Shown: positions 47,810-57,092, counted from the stretch's first letter. The stretch is 64,000 nucleotides of DNA from Streptomyces avermitilis MA-4680 = NBRC 14893 (GCF_000009765.2 NC_003155.5:7440001-7504000); one strand, 5' to 3'. Notes: generated by a model from the letters alone, not told the origin. Program-made: numbers and translations.

Positions 47810-47838
47810 GCGCCCCTCCGCTTCCCGCGGAGGGGCGC
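47810..47838 (+). terminator. Terminator after the transglycosylase gene
   Basis: A perfect 12-bp stem (GCGCCCCTCCGC / GCGGAGGGGCGC) with a 5-nt loop, followed by a T-rich stretch (CCTTGTTGTG). Confidence 0.88.
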
Positions 47839-47936
47839 CCTTGTTGTGTGTGCAACGTGTTCTCATCTCACCCCGCCGTTGCTACGGTGCCGGACCTGAC
47901 GACGCATCAGCTCCAGGATTCCCGGGGAGGCCCCGT

Positions 47937-48071
47937 ATGCGTGCCCTCATCGCCGCCGCGATCGGTCTCGCCCTGGCGCTCGGGCTGATGTTGGTCGTCA
48001 CGGTCATGGGCCCACCACCCGGCGAGACGTCGCCGAAGCCCTTGCTCACCACCGTCCCCAAGCACCCGTAA
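47937..48071 (+). CDS. SPW_0924-like small membrane protein
   Basis: A 44-aa peptide: one hydrophobic segment (ALIAAAIGLALALGLMLVVTVMG) and a short tail ending TSPKPLLTTVPKHP. This matches my recollection of the SPW_0924 family of Streptomyces. GGGGAGG lies seven bases upstream of the ATG. It is 21 bp upstream of the DUF3068 gene and probably co-transcribed. Function unknown. Confidence 0.8.
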   Translation: MRALIAAAIGLALALGLMLVVTVMGPPPGETSPKPLLTTVPKHP

Positions 48072-48092
48072 CCAGCCGGGAGGGCCGCCCAG

Positions 48093-49085
48093 ATGCGCCG
48101 CAAGGCCAGCCTGATCCTGCTCGCCCTGGCCGTGTTCTGCACGGCTCTGTCCCCGCTGGTGCGCTGGTACGCCTTCCCGCGCCTGGCCAAGATCCCCGCG
48201 AACCAGTACCAGGACATGGTCCTGGAGGCGAAGAACGCCACCCTCCTCGACTACGGCACCATGAAGGCGAAGACGGTCCCCAAGGTCACCGTCGTGCAGA
48301 CCCTCAGGGGCAACGTGGAGGCCTCACAGAAGATCGAGAAGACCGCCGGCAAGGACGTGGTCGTCTGGGACGGCCTCTCCTACGTCCAGGGACCGGACGG
48401 CAAAATGGTCTCCCGGATCCCCGAGCGCTACATCTTCGACGCACACACCCAGGAACCCGTCCACGCCACCGGCGAGATGGTCGACGGCGACCCGGTCACC
48501 CGCGCGGGCCTCGAGTTCAAGTGGCCGTTCCTCACGGAGAGGCGGGACTACGAGTACTTCGACGCCCAGGCGCGCACCACGGCCCCCATCCACTACAAGG
48601 GCACGCAGGACTTCCGCGGTGTGCGGGTCTACTACTTCGAGCAGACCGTCCCCTGGACCAAGGTCCCCTTCCCCAAGGCCATGCCCGTCAAGGGCGTCAC
48701 CCCCCGGTCGCTCGCGAAGACGGGCACGACGCGCTGGTACACCACGGTCCGGAAGTTCTGGGTCGAACCGGTGACCGGAGCACCGGTCTACGGCGAGGAG
48801 ATCCACAAGGAGGAGCTGCGCGGCGGCACGCTCCTCGGCGGCCGCGACAAGGTCACGGCCTTCGCCGGCCACGTCAAGATGCGCGAGGACTACATCAGGT
48901 CGACGGTCGCCCTGGTCAAGTCCAACCGCACCGTGGTCCTGCTGATGACCTCGTACCTGCCATGGGGCCTCCTGCTGCTGGGCCTGCTCCTGCTGACCCT
49001 GTCCCTGTGGCTGGAGGCCCGCGGCCGCCGGCCGGCGGACCCGGCCCCCACCGAGGCCTCGGCGCCGGAACCGGTCAGCGCCTGA
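48093..49085 (+). CDS. DUF3068 membrane protein (PorA-family-like)
   Basis: A 330-aa protein with one membrane segment at each end (residues 8-25 and about 285-305) and a large extracytoplasmic domain between (YFEQTVPWTKVPFPKAM, TTRWYTTVRKFWVEPVTGAPVYGEEIH). It belongs to DUF3068, conserved in actinobacteria; sometimes called porin PorA family, though no porin activity is shown for this group. The 3' end overlaps hrpB by 11 bp. Confidence 0.87.
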   Translation: MRRKASLILLALAVFCTALSPLVRWYAFPRLAKIPANQYQDMVLEAKNATLLDYGTMKAKTVPKVTVVQTLRGNVEASQKIEKTAGKDVVVWDGLSYVQGPDGKMVSRIPERYIFDAHTQEPVHATGEMVDGDPVTRAGLEFKWPFLTERRDYEYFDAQARTTAPIHYKGTQDFRGVRVYYFEQTVPWTKVPFPKAMPVKGVTPRSLAKTGTTRWYTTVRKFWVEPVTGAPVYGEEIHKEELRGGTLLGGRDKVTAFAGHVKMREDYIRSTVALVKSNRTVVLLMTSYLPWGLLLLGLLLLTLSLWLEARGRRPADPAPTEASAPEPVSA

Positions 49086-51708
49086 GCCGCGCGTTCGTGT
49101 ACCGGGTCGGCTCGGCCGTGGCCGGGTCCTCGGGCCACGGGTGCTTGGGGTAGCGGCCGCGCAGCTCGGCCCGTACCGCCTTGTAGCCGTCCCGCCAGAA
49201 CGAGGCGAGGTCGGCCGTGACGGCGGCCGGCCGGCCGGCGGGCGACAGCAGATGGACGAGCACCGGTACTCCGGCGACCCTCGGGGACTCGTGGCGGCCG
49301 AACATCTCCTGGAGCTTCACGGCGAGCACGGGCTGCTCCGGGTTGCCGTAGTCGATCCGGATCCTGGACCCGCTGGGCACCTCGATCCGCTCGGGAGCGA
49401 GTTCGTCGAGCCGGGCCGCGTCCCCGGTCGCCCACGGCAGCAGCCGGGCCAGTGCCTGCCCGGCGTCGATCCGCGCCAGATCGGCCCGCCGCCGGGCACG
49501 GCTCAGCTCCGGCTCCAGCCACTCGTCCACGCGCGCGTGGAGCGCGTCGTCGGACACGTCGGGCCAGGGGGCGCCGACGTGCAGGTGCAGAAAGGCGAGC
49601 CGCCGCCGCAGCACCTCGGCGTCAGCGGACCACCGCACCAGGCCGAGCCCTTCCTCCCGCAGCCCTTCGAGGAGCGCGTCCCGTACGAGACCGGGGTCGG
49701 CGTCACGCAGCGGCCGCACCGCCAACTCCACGGCCCCCAGTCGCTCGACCCGCCGCGCGACGACATCCCCGTCGGCCCAGTGGACCTCGGCGCCCGCGGA
49801 ACGCAGGGGCGCCGCGGCCCGCCGCGCCGTGTCCTCGTCGACCACGGCGGCGAGCCGCACGCGCGCGTGCCCCGCGCCGACGGGACGGTCGGCGACCGCC
49901 ACGGCGAGCCAGGGGGCGCCGCGCAGCGCGGAGCCGTCGCCGATGTCGGCGCGGGTCCCGCTGACCATGAGGCAGGAGCCGCCCTGTGCCCGCGCGAGCC
50001 GCTCCGGGAAGGCGAGGGCGGCCACGAGCCCGGCGATCCGATCGTCCCCCGAGCCCGCTCGCCCGGCCGCCCCGGATCCGGTGGGCTCGGACCCGGTGGG
50101 GCCGGGCGCCGAGCCCTGCCCACCCGTCCCGGCCGGAGCCCCGGCGTCCCGCTCTCGCGGAGCGGAGTCACGGTCACGGGCGGGCGGGCGCGCACGATCT
50201 GTCGCCCCGGCCCGCAGCCGCCGCGCCTCCGCACGCCAGCGCCCCGCGTACGCGTCGCCCCCACGCCGGGCAGCCCGCCAGGCCGCCGCCAGGTCGTCGC
50301 CGTACTCCCGCGGCGGCTCCTCGCTCAGCAGCGCGACCACCTCCGCGGCCCGGTCCGCGCCGACCTCCGGCGCCGCGTCCAGCAGAGCCCGCGCCAGTCG
50401 CGGGTGCAGGCCGAGCCGGGACATGCGCACCCCTCGCTCCGTGGCCCGCCCCGCGGAATCCACCGCACCGATCGCGGCGAGAACGGACCGCGCCGCCGCC
50501 ATCGCCCCGCCCGGCGGCGCGTCCAGCAGGGCGAGCCCGGACGCCTCCGGATCGCCCCAGCACGCCGCCTGCAACGCGAACGCCGTCAGGTCGGCCACCT
50601 TGATCTCGGGGGAGGGGAAGCGCGGCAGACGGGCGTCCTCCGCCTCCGCCCAGCAGCGGTACACCGTCCCCGGCGCCTCGCGCCCGGCCCGGCCCGCCCG
50701 CTGCCGCCCCGCCGCCTGCGAGGCCCGTACCGTCGTCAGGGCGCTCAGCCCGCGCGCGTGATCCACACGTGGCTCCCGCGCCAGTCCGCAGTCCACGACG
50801 ACCCGCACACCCGGCACCGTCAGCGAGGACTCGGCCACGGACGTCGCGAGGACCACCCGGCGCCCCGCACCGGGAGACAGCACCGCGTCCTGTACCGCCG
50901 CCGGCGCCCGCCCGTGCACCTGGAGCACCTCGACCCCGTCCAGGTCCCCCAGCTGCCCCGCCACGCGCGCGATCTCCCCGACCCCGGGAAGGAAGCAGAG
51001 GACATCCCCCTCGCGTTCCGCGAGCGCCCGCCGCACCACCGATGCCACATGCGTCAGCAGTACGGGGTCCACCCGCATCCCGTGCGGCGGCCGGACGGGC
51101 CGCACCGGAGGCGTCCACACGACCTCCACCGGGTACGACACACCCGCCGCCTCGACCACCGGCGCCCCGCCGAGCAGCCGGGCCCACCCCGCGGCGTCGG
51201 TCGTCGCCGAGGCCGCCACCAGCCGCAGCTCGGGCCGCAGCGCCTCCCGCACGTCCAGGAGGAAGGCCGCCGCCGTGTCCGCGTCCAGATGACGCTCGTG
51301 GCACTCGTCGAGCACCACCACGTCGACGCCCGCCAACTCCTGATCCCGCTGAAGTCGTTGCAGCAGCACACCGGTCGTGACGACCTCCACGCGCGTGTGG
51401 CGCCCCACCACGCGCTCCCCGCGCACGGTGTAGCCGACGCTGTCGCCGGCCTTCTCGCCGAGCAGCCACGCCATCCGGCGCGCCGCGGCCCGGGCGGCGA
51501 TGCGCCGCGGCTCCGCGACGACGACACGGCGTACCGGCCCCTTCGCGGCCCCCTCCCCGAGCAGACCGGCCAGGGCCAGCGGCACGAGCGTGGTCTTGCC
51601 CGTCCCGGGCGGCGCCACGAGGACCGCGGCGCCTCCCGCGTCCAGGGCGTCGTTCAGGCCGGGCAGCGCGCTGCGTACCGGCAGGTCCAGGGCGTCGTAG
51701 CGGATCAC
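49075..51708 (-). CDS. hrpB: ATP-dependent helicase HrpB
   Basis: An 877-aa DEAH/RHA-family helicase. Motif I is APPGTGKTTL, motif II DECHERH, motif III ASATTD, motif VI QRAGRAGREAPGTVYR. The helicase-associated and HrpB C-terminal domains are complete (GRHESPRVAGVPVLVHLLSPAGRP, SFWRDGYKAVRAELRGRYPKHPWPEDP). A low-complexity Gly/Ala/Arg/Asp insert near residues 500-540 is not family-wide. Substrate RNA or DNA is unknown. Confidence 0.95.
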   Translation of the reverse strand: MIRYDALDLPVRSALPGLNDALDAGGAAVLVAPPGTGKTTLVPLALAGLLGEGAAKGPVRRVVVAEPRRIAARAAARRMAWLLGEKAGDSVGYTVRGERVVGRHTRVEVVTTGVLLQRLQRDQELAGVDVVVLDECHERHLDADTAAAFLLDVREALRPELRLVAASATTDAAGWARLLGGAPVVEAAGVSYPVEVVWTPPVRPVRPPHGMRVDPVLLTHVASVVRRALAEREGDVLCFLPGVGEIARVAGQLGDLDGVEVLQVHGRAPAAVQDAVLSPGAGRRVVLATSVAESSLTVPGVRVVVDCGLAREPRVDHARGLSALTTVRASQAAGRQRAGRAGREAPGTVYRCWAEAEDARLPRFPSPEIKVADLTAFALQAACWGDPEASGLALLDAPPGGAMAAARSVLAAIGAVDSAGRATERGVRMSRLGLHPRLARALLDAAPEVGADRAAEVVALLSEEPPREYGDDLAAAWRAARRGGDAYAGRWRAEARRLRAGATDRARPPARDRDSAPRERDAGAPAGTGGQGSAPGPTGSEPTGSGAAGRAGSGDDRIAGLVAALAFPERLARAQGGSCLMVSGTRADIGDGSALRGAPWLAVAVADRPVGAGHARVRLAAVVDEDTARRAAAPLRSAGAEVHWADGDVVARRVERLGAVELAVRPLRDADPGLVRDALLEGLREEGLGLVRWSADAEVLRRRLAFLHLHVGAPWPDVSDDALHARVDEWLEPELSRARRRADLARIDAGQALARLLPWATGDAARLDELAPERIEVPSGSRIRIDYGNPEQPVLAVKLQEMFGRHESPRVAGVPVLVHLLSPAGRPAAVTADLASFWRDGYKAVRAELRGRYPKHPWPEDPATAEPTRYTNARLRR

Positions 51709-51712
51709 CCGC

Positions 51713-52582
51713 TCAGTCTCGTACGCACACGAAGATCGCCGTGCCCGGGATCAGGTTCCCGCGCAGCGGGGACCAGCCGCCCCACTCCTGGGTGTTCCAG
51801 GCGGGCCACTCCGGCTCGACCACATCGAGCAGCCGGAAGCCGCCCGCCACCACGTCGCGCACCCGGTCGCCGATCGTCCGGTGGTGCTCGACGTAGACCG
51901 CCCCGCCCTCCTCGTCCTGCTCCACGTACGGCGTGCGGTCGAAGTAGGAGGCGGAGACCGACAGGCCCTCGGGCCCGGGCTCGTCGGGGAAGGCCCAGCG
52001 GATCGGGTGCGTCACGGAGAAGACGAAGCGGCCGCCCGGGCGCAGCACCCGGTGGACCTCGCGCAGGACGCGCACCGGGTCGGCGACGAAGGGCAGCGCG
52101 CCGTACGCCGAGCAGGCGAGGTCGAAGGAAGCGTCCGCGAACGGCAGGGCGCCCGCGTCGGCCTCCACCAGAGGCACGTCCCCGCCGATGCGCAGCGCGT
52201 GCTGGAGCTGGCGGTGGGAGAGGTCCAGGGCCACCGGGCGCGCGCCCTGGCCGGCCAGCCAGCGCGAGCACTGGGCCGCGCCGGCGCCGATCTCCAGGAC
52301 GTCCTTGCCCTTGAGGTCCTCCGCCGGGCCGAGCAGCTCGGCCTCCACTTCGTCGAGCCCCTCGGGGCACCACACGAACCGGTCGTCGCCGAGGAACGTG
52401 CCGTGCTCGACCTGGTAGTCGTCCGCGTTCCGGTCCCACCAGCCACGGTTGGCGCGGGAACTCTCCGTGGCGCCGGCGTCACGTCGGGTGGCTTCGGGTT
52501 CGAACGTATCGGGCTCTTGGATGATCGGCTCCCTCGTATTAGTCTGCGGGCACTTCCGTCGAACCCGTTCCGGTGGTGTCAC
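51713..52582 (-). CDS. SAM-dependent methyltransferase (class I), start uncertain
   Basis: The domain starts at NRGWWDRNADDYQ and has DVLEIGAGAAQCSRWLAGQGARPVALDLS (SAM site), VEADAGALPFADASFDLACSAYGALPFV and a C-terminal half typical of methyltransferase_11 enzymes. No ATG, GTG or TTG lies between the domain and about 60 codons upstream. GTG 52582 (289 aa) has a poor RBS. An ATC at 52522 lies six bases after a perfect GAGGGAG and would give 269 aa. The substrate is unknown. It is divergent from rpsA and lies four bases upstream of hrpB. Confidence 0.85.
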   Translation of the reverse strand: MTPPERVRRKCPQTNTREPIIQEPDTFEPEATRRDAGATESSRANRGWWDRNADDYQVEHGTFLGDDRFVWCPEGLDEVEAELLGPAEDLKGKDVLEIGAGAAQCSRWLAGQGARPVALDLSHRQLQHALRIGGDVPLVEADAGALPFADASFDLACSAYGALPFVADPVRVLREVHRVLRPGGRFVFSVTHPIRWAFPDEPGPEGLSVSASYFDRTPYVEQDEEGGAVYVEHHRTIGDRVRDVVAGGFRLLDVVEPEWPAWNTQEWGGWSPLRGNLIPGTAIFVCVRD

Positions 52583-52898
52583 GGAAGGGGTCCTGCGGCC
52601 CTGTGTGGCCTCGGAAGACAGTTCTTGTGCCGGGTATGCGGTGTTCTGCCCCGGGTGTGCGGCTTCGCGCATTGACCCTGCCCGGCTGCCCCCGTATGCT
52701 ACAAGTTGCGCTGCGGGCCTGCGCTCCTCAGACGTAGCAGGCTGCGCTCGCATCTGTATGTATGTCCCCTCGGTTGTCGAGGCGCTCACCGGAACACTGG
52801 TGGCGCTTCCTTGGCTGTCCGGCCTTCTGCAGAGCGAAACGGGCTCCCGGCGTAAGCAGTACCTACGACTCACTGTCCGTACCGGAGCCCTTTCCCAC
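52583..52898 (+). promoter_or_regulatory. Leader and promoter region of rpsA
   Basis: A 316-bp gap, lower in GC than its surroundings, between the methyltransferase and rpsA. It should hold the rpsA promoter and a long 5' leader. S1 represses its own translation in other bacteria, but I could not identify the element here. There is no strong Shine-Dalgarno before the rpsA ATG (GGAGCCC 12 bases upstream), usual for S1. Confidence 0.5.
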
Positions 52899-54404
52899 AT
52901 GACGAGCAGCACCGAGACCACCTCTACCACTCCGCAGGTAGCGGTCAACGATATCGGTAACGAGGAAGCCTTCCTCGCCGCGATCGACGAGACGATCAAG
53001 TACTTCAACGACGGCGACATCGTCGACGGCGTCATCGTGAAGGTCGACCGGGACGAGGTCCTGCTCGACATCGGTTACAAGACCGAAGGTGTCATCCCGA
53101 GCCGCGAGCTCTCGATCAAGCACGACGTCGACCCGAACGAGGTCGTCAAGGTCGGCGACGAGATCGAAGCCCTTGTTCTCCAGAAGGAGGACAAGGAAGG
53201 CCGCCTGATCCTCTCGAAGAAGCGCGCCCAGTACGAGCGCGCCTGGGGCACCATCGAGAAGATCAAGGAAGAGGACGGCATCGTCACCGGCACCGTCATC
53301 GAGGTGGTCAAGGGTGGTCTCATCCTCGACATCGGCCTCCGTGGCTTCCTGCCGGCTTCCCTCGTCGAGATGCGCCGCGTCCGCGACCTCCAGCCCTACG
53401 TGGGCAAGGAGCTCGAGGCGAAGATCATCGAGCTGGACAAGAACCGCAACAACGTGGTCCTGTCCCGCCGCGCCTGGCTCGAGCAGACCCAGTCCGAGGT
53501 TCGCCAGACGTTCCTCACGACCCTCCAGAAGGGTCAGGTCCGCTCCGGCGTCGTCTCCTCGATCGTCAACTTCGGTGCCTTCGTGGACCTGGGTGGCGTC
53601 GACGGTCTGGTCCACGTCTCCGAGCTTTCCTGGAAGCACATCGACCACCCGTCCGAGGTTGTCGAGGTCGGCCAGGAAGTCACCGTCGAGGTCCTCGACG
53701 TCGACATGGACCGCGAGCGTGTCTCCCTGTCGCTGAAGGCGACGCAGGAAGACCCGTGGCAGCAGTTCGCCCGCACGCACCAGATCGGTCAGGTCGTGCC
53801 CGGCAAGGTCACGAAGCTGGTTCCGTTCGGTGCGTTCGTCCGCGTGGACGAGGGCATCGAGGGTCTGGTCCACATCTCCGAGCTGGCCGAGCGCCACGTG
53901 GAGATCCCGGAGCAGGTCGTCCAGGTCAACGACGAGATCTTCGTCAAGGTCATCGACATCGACCTCGAGCGCCGTCGCATCAGCCTCTCGCTGAAGCAGG
54001 CCAACGAGGCCTTCGGTGGCGACCCGGCTTCGGTCGAGTTCGACCCGACCCTGTACGGCATGGCCGCGTCGTACGACGACCAGGGCAACTACATCTACCC
54101 CGAGGGCTTCGACCCCGAGACCAACGACTGGCTCGAGGGCTTCGAGTCCCAGCGTGAGGTGTGGGAGACCCAGTACGCCGAGGCGCAGCAGCGCTTCGAG
54201 CAGCACCAGGCGCAGGTCATCAAGTCCCGCGAGGCCGACGCTCAGGCCGAGGCCGAGGGTGCTGCCGCTCCCGCCGCCGGCGGTTCCGGCGCGGGTGTCT
54301 CGGGTGGTTCGTACTCCTCGGAGTCGGACGACAACTCCGGCGCCCTGGCGTCGGACGAGGCCCTGGCTGCCCTCCGCGAGAAGCTCGCCGGCGGCCAGAG
54401 CTGA
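52899..54404 (+). CDS. rpsA: 30S ribosomal protein S1
   Basis: A 501-aa S1 with four S1/OB RNA-binding domains, as in other high-GC Gram-positives: GDIVDGVIVKVDRDEVLLDIGYKTEG, GIVTGTVIEVVKGGLILDIGLRGFLP, GQVRSGVVSSIVNFGAFVDLGGVDGLVH and GQVVPGKVTKLVPFGAFVRVDEGIEGLVH. It helps mRNAs bind the 30S subunit. The C-terminal 100 residues are acidic and low-complexity. ATG 52899 gives the family N-terminus. A strong terminator follows. Confidence 0.98.
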   Translation: MTSSTETTSTTPQVAVNDIGNEEAFLAAIDETIKYFNDGDIVDGVIVKVDRDEVLLDIGYKTEGVIPSRELSIKHDVDPNEVVKVGDEIEALVLQKEDKEGRLILSKKRAQYERAWGTIEKIKEEDGIVTGTVIEVVKGGLILDIGLRGFLPASLVEMRRVRDLQPYVGKELEAKIIELDKNRNNVVLSRRAWLEQTQSEVRQTFLTTLQKGQVRSGVVSSIVNFGAFVDLGGVDGLVHVSELSWKHIDHPSEVVEVGQEVTVEVLDVDMDRERVSLSLKATQEDPWQQFARTHQIGQVVPGKVTKLVPFGAFVRVDEGIEGLVHISELAERHVEIPEQVVQVNDEIFVKVIDIDLERRRISLSLKQANEAFGGDPASVEFDPTLYGMAASYDDQGNYIYPEGFDPETNDWLEGFESQREVWETQYAEAQQRFEQHQAQVIKSREADAQAEAEGAAAPAAGGSGAGVSGGSYSSESDDNSGALASDEALAALREKLAGGQS

Positions 54405-54435
54405 TCACAGCTCACCGCTAGGCAGTAGTTCGTGA

Positions 54436-54471
54436 CTGCGGGCCCGCACCCATCTGGGTGCGGGCCCGCAG
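54436..54471 (+). terminator. Terminator of rpsA
   Basis: A perfect 16-bp stem (CTGCGGGCCCGCACCC / GGGTGCGGGCCCGCAG) with a 4-nt loop, followed by TGCGTTTTC. Confidence 0.92.
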
Positions 54472-54705
54472 TGCGTTTTCCGAGGCCCGGGCAGCCCGGC
54501 GCGAACAGCCCTTCCGTGCCCTCGGAGCAGGCGACTTCACGCTCACCGGACACGGCGCCGCCAAGGGCCCGCCCGCGTTCCGCAGTGGATGGCCACCCTC
54601 GACCACTTCCGTGAACTCGGCGTTCCCGTCGAGGTGTTCACCAAAGAGGCGCCGGTGCGGGGCGGGAGCGGGAATGCCCGCGCCCCGGACGGCGTTGTGG
54701 CCTAG
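54472..54705 (+). pseudogene. Possible frameshifted gene remnant
   Basis: Between the rpsA terminator and the PAC2 gene, one frame reads EQPFRALGAGDFTLTGHGAA and a second frame, from 54589 to TAG 54703, reads MATLDHFRELGVPVEVFTKE. Each looks like protein rather than random high-GC sequence, and one shift would join them. I do not recognise the family. Confidence 0.3.
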
Positions 54706-54728
54706 GAACACGAGGAGGAGCGGTCACT

Positions 54729-55667
54729 GTGCTTGATCCGCAGGGTTTGTACGCCTGGGAGCCGAAGGGCCTGGCAGTCGTCGACATGGCGCTGGCCCAG
54801 GAGTCGGCCGGTCTTGTCATGCTCTACCACTTCGACGGATACATCGACGCGGGCGAGACCGGCGACCAGATCGTCGACCGGCTTCTCGACTCGCTGCCCC
54901 ACCAGGTCGTGGCCCGTTTCGACCACGACCGGCTGGTGGACTACCGTGCCCGGCGTCCGCTGCTCACCTTCAAGCGTGACCGCTGGACCGAATACGAGGA
55001 GCCCACGCTCGACGTACGGCTGGTCCAGGACACCACCGGTGCCCCCTTCCTGCTGCTGTCCGGTCCCGAGCCGGATGTCGAGTGGGAGCGCTTCGCGGCG
55101 GCCGTCCAGCAGATCGTGGAGCGGCTCGGCGTCCGCCTGTCCGTGAACTTCCACGGCATTCCGATGGGCGTCCCGCACACCCGCCCCGTCGGCCTCACCC
55201 CGCACGGCAACCGCAACGACCTGGTGCCCGGCCACCGCAGCCCCTTCGAGGAGGCGCAGGTCCCCGGCAGCGCCGAGTCCCTCGTCGAGTACCGCCTCAT
55301 GGAGGCCGGACACGACGTCCTGGGAGTCGCCGCGCACGTGCCGCACTACATCGCCCGTTCTCCGTATCCGGACGCCGCGCTGACCGTCCTGGAGGCCATC
55401 ACGGCCGCTACGGGACTGGTCCTGCCGGGCCTCGCGCACTCCCTGCGCACGGAGGCGCACCGCACGCAGACGGAGATCGACCGGCAGATCCAGGAGGGCG
55501 ACGAGGAACTGGTCGCCCTCGTGCAGGGTCTCGAGCACCAGTACGACGCGGCGGCGGGCGCCGAGACCCGGGGGAACATGCTGGCCGAGCCCGTCGAGAT
55601 CCCGTCCGCGGACGAGATCGGGCAGGAGTTCGAGCGGTTCCTGGCGGAGCGGGAAGGCGAGGGCTGA
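54729..55667 (+). CDS. PAC2 family protein
   Basis: A 312-aa protein of the PAC2 (proteasome-assembly chaperone 2-like) family, conserved in actinobacteria. Segments include LVMLYHFDGYIDAGETGDQIVDRLL, RRPLLTFKRDRWTEYEEPTLDVRLVQD, and NFHGIPMGVPHTRPVGLTPHGNR. A role in proteasome function is suggested only by the fold. GTG 54729 follows AGGAGGAGCGG. Confidence 0.9.
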   Translation: MLDPQGLYAWEPKGLAVVDMALAQESAGLVMLYHFDGYIDAGETGDQIVDRLLDSLPHQVVARFDHDRLVDYRARRPLLTFKRDRWTEYEEPTLDVRLVQDTTGAPFLLLSGPEPDVEWERFAAAVQQIVERLGVRLSVNFHGIPMGVPHTRPVGLTPHGNRNDLVPGHRSPFEEAQVPGSAESLVEYRLMEAGHDVLGVAAHVPHYIARSPYPDAALTVLEAITAATGLVLPGLAHSLRTEAHRTQTEIDRQIQEGDEELVALVQGLEHQYDAAAGAETRGNMLAEPVEIPSADEIGQEFERFLAEREGEG

Positions 55668-55722
55668 GCGAGCCTCGGGCCTGCCGAGGGGCCTGTCAGT
55701 GGCAAGCCCTAGGCTGGTGGGC

Positions 55723-56340
55723 ATGCTGAAGGTGGGCCTGACCGGCGGTATCGGCGCCGGCAAGAGCGAGGTGTCGCGGCTGCTCGTCGAGCACGGAGCC
55801 GTGCTGATCGACGCGGACCGCATCGCGCGTGAGGTCGTCGCGCCCGGAACTCCCGGGCTCGCCGCGGTCGTCGAGGCCTTCGGGACGGACGTACTCGCGC
55901 CGGACGGCAGTCTGGACCGCCCGAAGCTGGGCTCCATCGTCTTCGCCGACCCGGACAAGCTCGCCGTGCTGAACGCGATCGTGCACCCCTTGGTGGGCGC
56001 CCGCTCCCGCGAACTGGAAACGGCCGCCGCCGCGGATGCCGTAGTGATCCACGACGTCCCGCTCCTCGCCGAGAACGGCCTCGCGCCGCTGTACGACCTC
56101 GTGGTCGTCGTCGACGCGAGCCCCGAGACCCAGCTCGACCGGCTCGTCCGGCTGCGCGGCATGACCGAGCAGGACGCACGCGCGCGCATGGCCGCCCAGG
56201 CGACGCGCGAGAAGCGCCTGGCCATCGCCGACATCGTCATGGACAACGACGTACCCCTGGAGGAGCTGGAGCGGCGCGTGGGGGACGTATGGGCAGATCT
56301 CGTGCACAGGGCGCACCAGCCAGGGGAGTCACAGGAATAG
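55723..56340 (+). CDS. coaE: Dephospho-CoA kinase
   Basis: A 205-aa enzyme for the last step of coenzyme A synthesis, phosphorylating the 3'-OH of dephospho-CoA. The P-loop is GLTGGIGAGKSEVS at residues 5-18; DADRIAREVV and HPLV follow, and DVPLLAENGL and RMAAQATREKRLAIADIVMDND are typical. ATG 55723 is chosen over an upstream frame extension. It is 55 bp after the PAC2 stop. Confidence 0.96.
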   Translation: MLKVGLTGGIGAGKSEVSRLLVEHGAVLIDADRIAREVVAPGTPGLAAVVEAFGTDVLAPDGSLDRPKLGSIVFADPDKLAVLNAIVHPLVGARSRELETAAAADAVVIHDVPLLAENGLAPLYDLVVVVDASPETQLDRLVRLRGMTEQDARARMAAQATREKRLAIADIVMDNDVPLEELERRVGDVWADLVHRAHQPGESQE

Positions 56341-56390
56341 CGGTCGCCGCCGGGGGCGTTGAACCGGTGCAGTGAGGGAAGGACTCAGCC

Positions 56391-56771
56391 GTGCCCGAGA
56401 CCAGCGGTTGGACCGGACGTACTCCGGAGACGCATGTCATCGACTTCCGCGCCGCCGAGCAGTTGCTCGCCGCGCGCGACCCGCGGGGCGCGGTGAAGCT
56501 GCTCGATCCGGTGATAGCCGCGCACCCCGAGAACACGGCCGCACGGCTGCTGCGCGCGCGTGCCTTCTTCGCCGCCGCGCAACTGCGTCCCGCCGAGCTC
56601 GAGTTCACCATCGTGCTGGAGCGCGAGCCGGACAACGCGTTCGCGCACTTCGCGCTCGCCCGCACCTATGAGCGCCAGCTGCGGCCGGATCAGGCCAAGA
56701 GGCACTTCCGCCTCGCGGCGGCGCTCGACCCGAACCCGCAGTACTTGAAGGCGGCACGCTTCGACTCGTAG
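56391..56771 (+). CDS. Tetratricopeptide-repeat protein
   Basis: A 126-aa cytosolic protein. The N-terminus PETSGWTGRTPETHVIDFRAAEQLLAARDP leads into about three TPR helices pairs (PENTAARLLRARAFFAAAQLRPAELEFTIVLE, PDNAFAHFALARTYERQLRPDQAKRHFRLAAALDP). Such proteins act as scaffolds. GTG start with GAGGGAAGG upstream; conserved beside coaE in streptomycetes as I recall. Confidence 0.87.
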   Translation: MPETSGWTGRTPETHVIDFRAAEQLLAARDPRGAVKLLDPVIAAHPENTAARLLRARAFFAAAQLRPAELEFTIVLEREPDNAFAHFALARTYERQLRPDQAKRHFRLAAALDPNPQYLKAARFDS

Positions 56772-56816
56772 GCGGCCGGGGTTCCTGGGGACTGGGGCTG
56801 TCCGGCGGGTCAGGGC

Positions 56817-57092
56817 CTAGGGGTGGCGGTGTTCCGGCGGTCGGTACGGTGGGACGTCGCGGCCCGGCTGCCAGTGCGGCCCCTGGTGGATGTGCCGCAG
56901 GATCATGGTCATGTCCGCGGTGACGATCAGCCACAGGACACCGCAGGCGGCCGCCCATCCGGGCCTCCCGGCGAGGGCGAACGCGGCCGTTCCGGCGATC
57001 GCCCAGATCAGGCCCCACACGCTCAGCCAGAAGCGCAGCCGCAGGGCACTGCGCGCTGTCGTCGGTTCACTGCCTGTACGCATCGGGACCAC
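56817..57092 (-). CDS. DUF6343 family small membrane protein
   Basis: A 91-aa protein with two membrane helices (FWLSVWGLIWAIAGTAAFALAG and AACGVLWLIVTADMTMIL) and a conserved tail HIHQGPHWQPGRDVPPYRP. I recognise it as DUF6343, found in Streptomyces and relatives; function unknown. GTG 57092 has AGGAGGA close by; ATG 57083 is the alternative (88 aa). Confidence 0.82.
   Translation of the reverse strand: MVPMRTGSEPTTARSALRLRFWLSVWGLIWAIAGTAAFALAGRPGWAAACGVLWLIVTADMTMILRHIHQGPHWQPGRDVPPYRPPEHRHP

Noticed and set aside
52449..52898. A 150-codon N-terminal extension of ribosomal protein S1
   Set aside because: S1 starts at MTSSTETTS (52899); the upstream part is Cys/Arg/Ser-rich, antisense to the methyltransferase N-terminus, and unlike S1.
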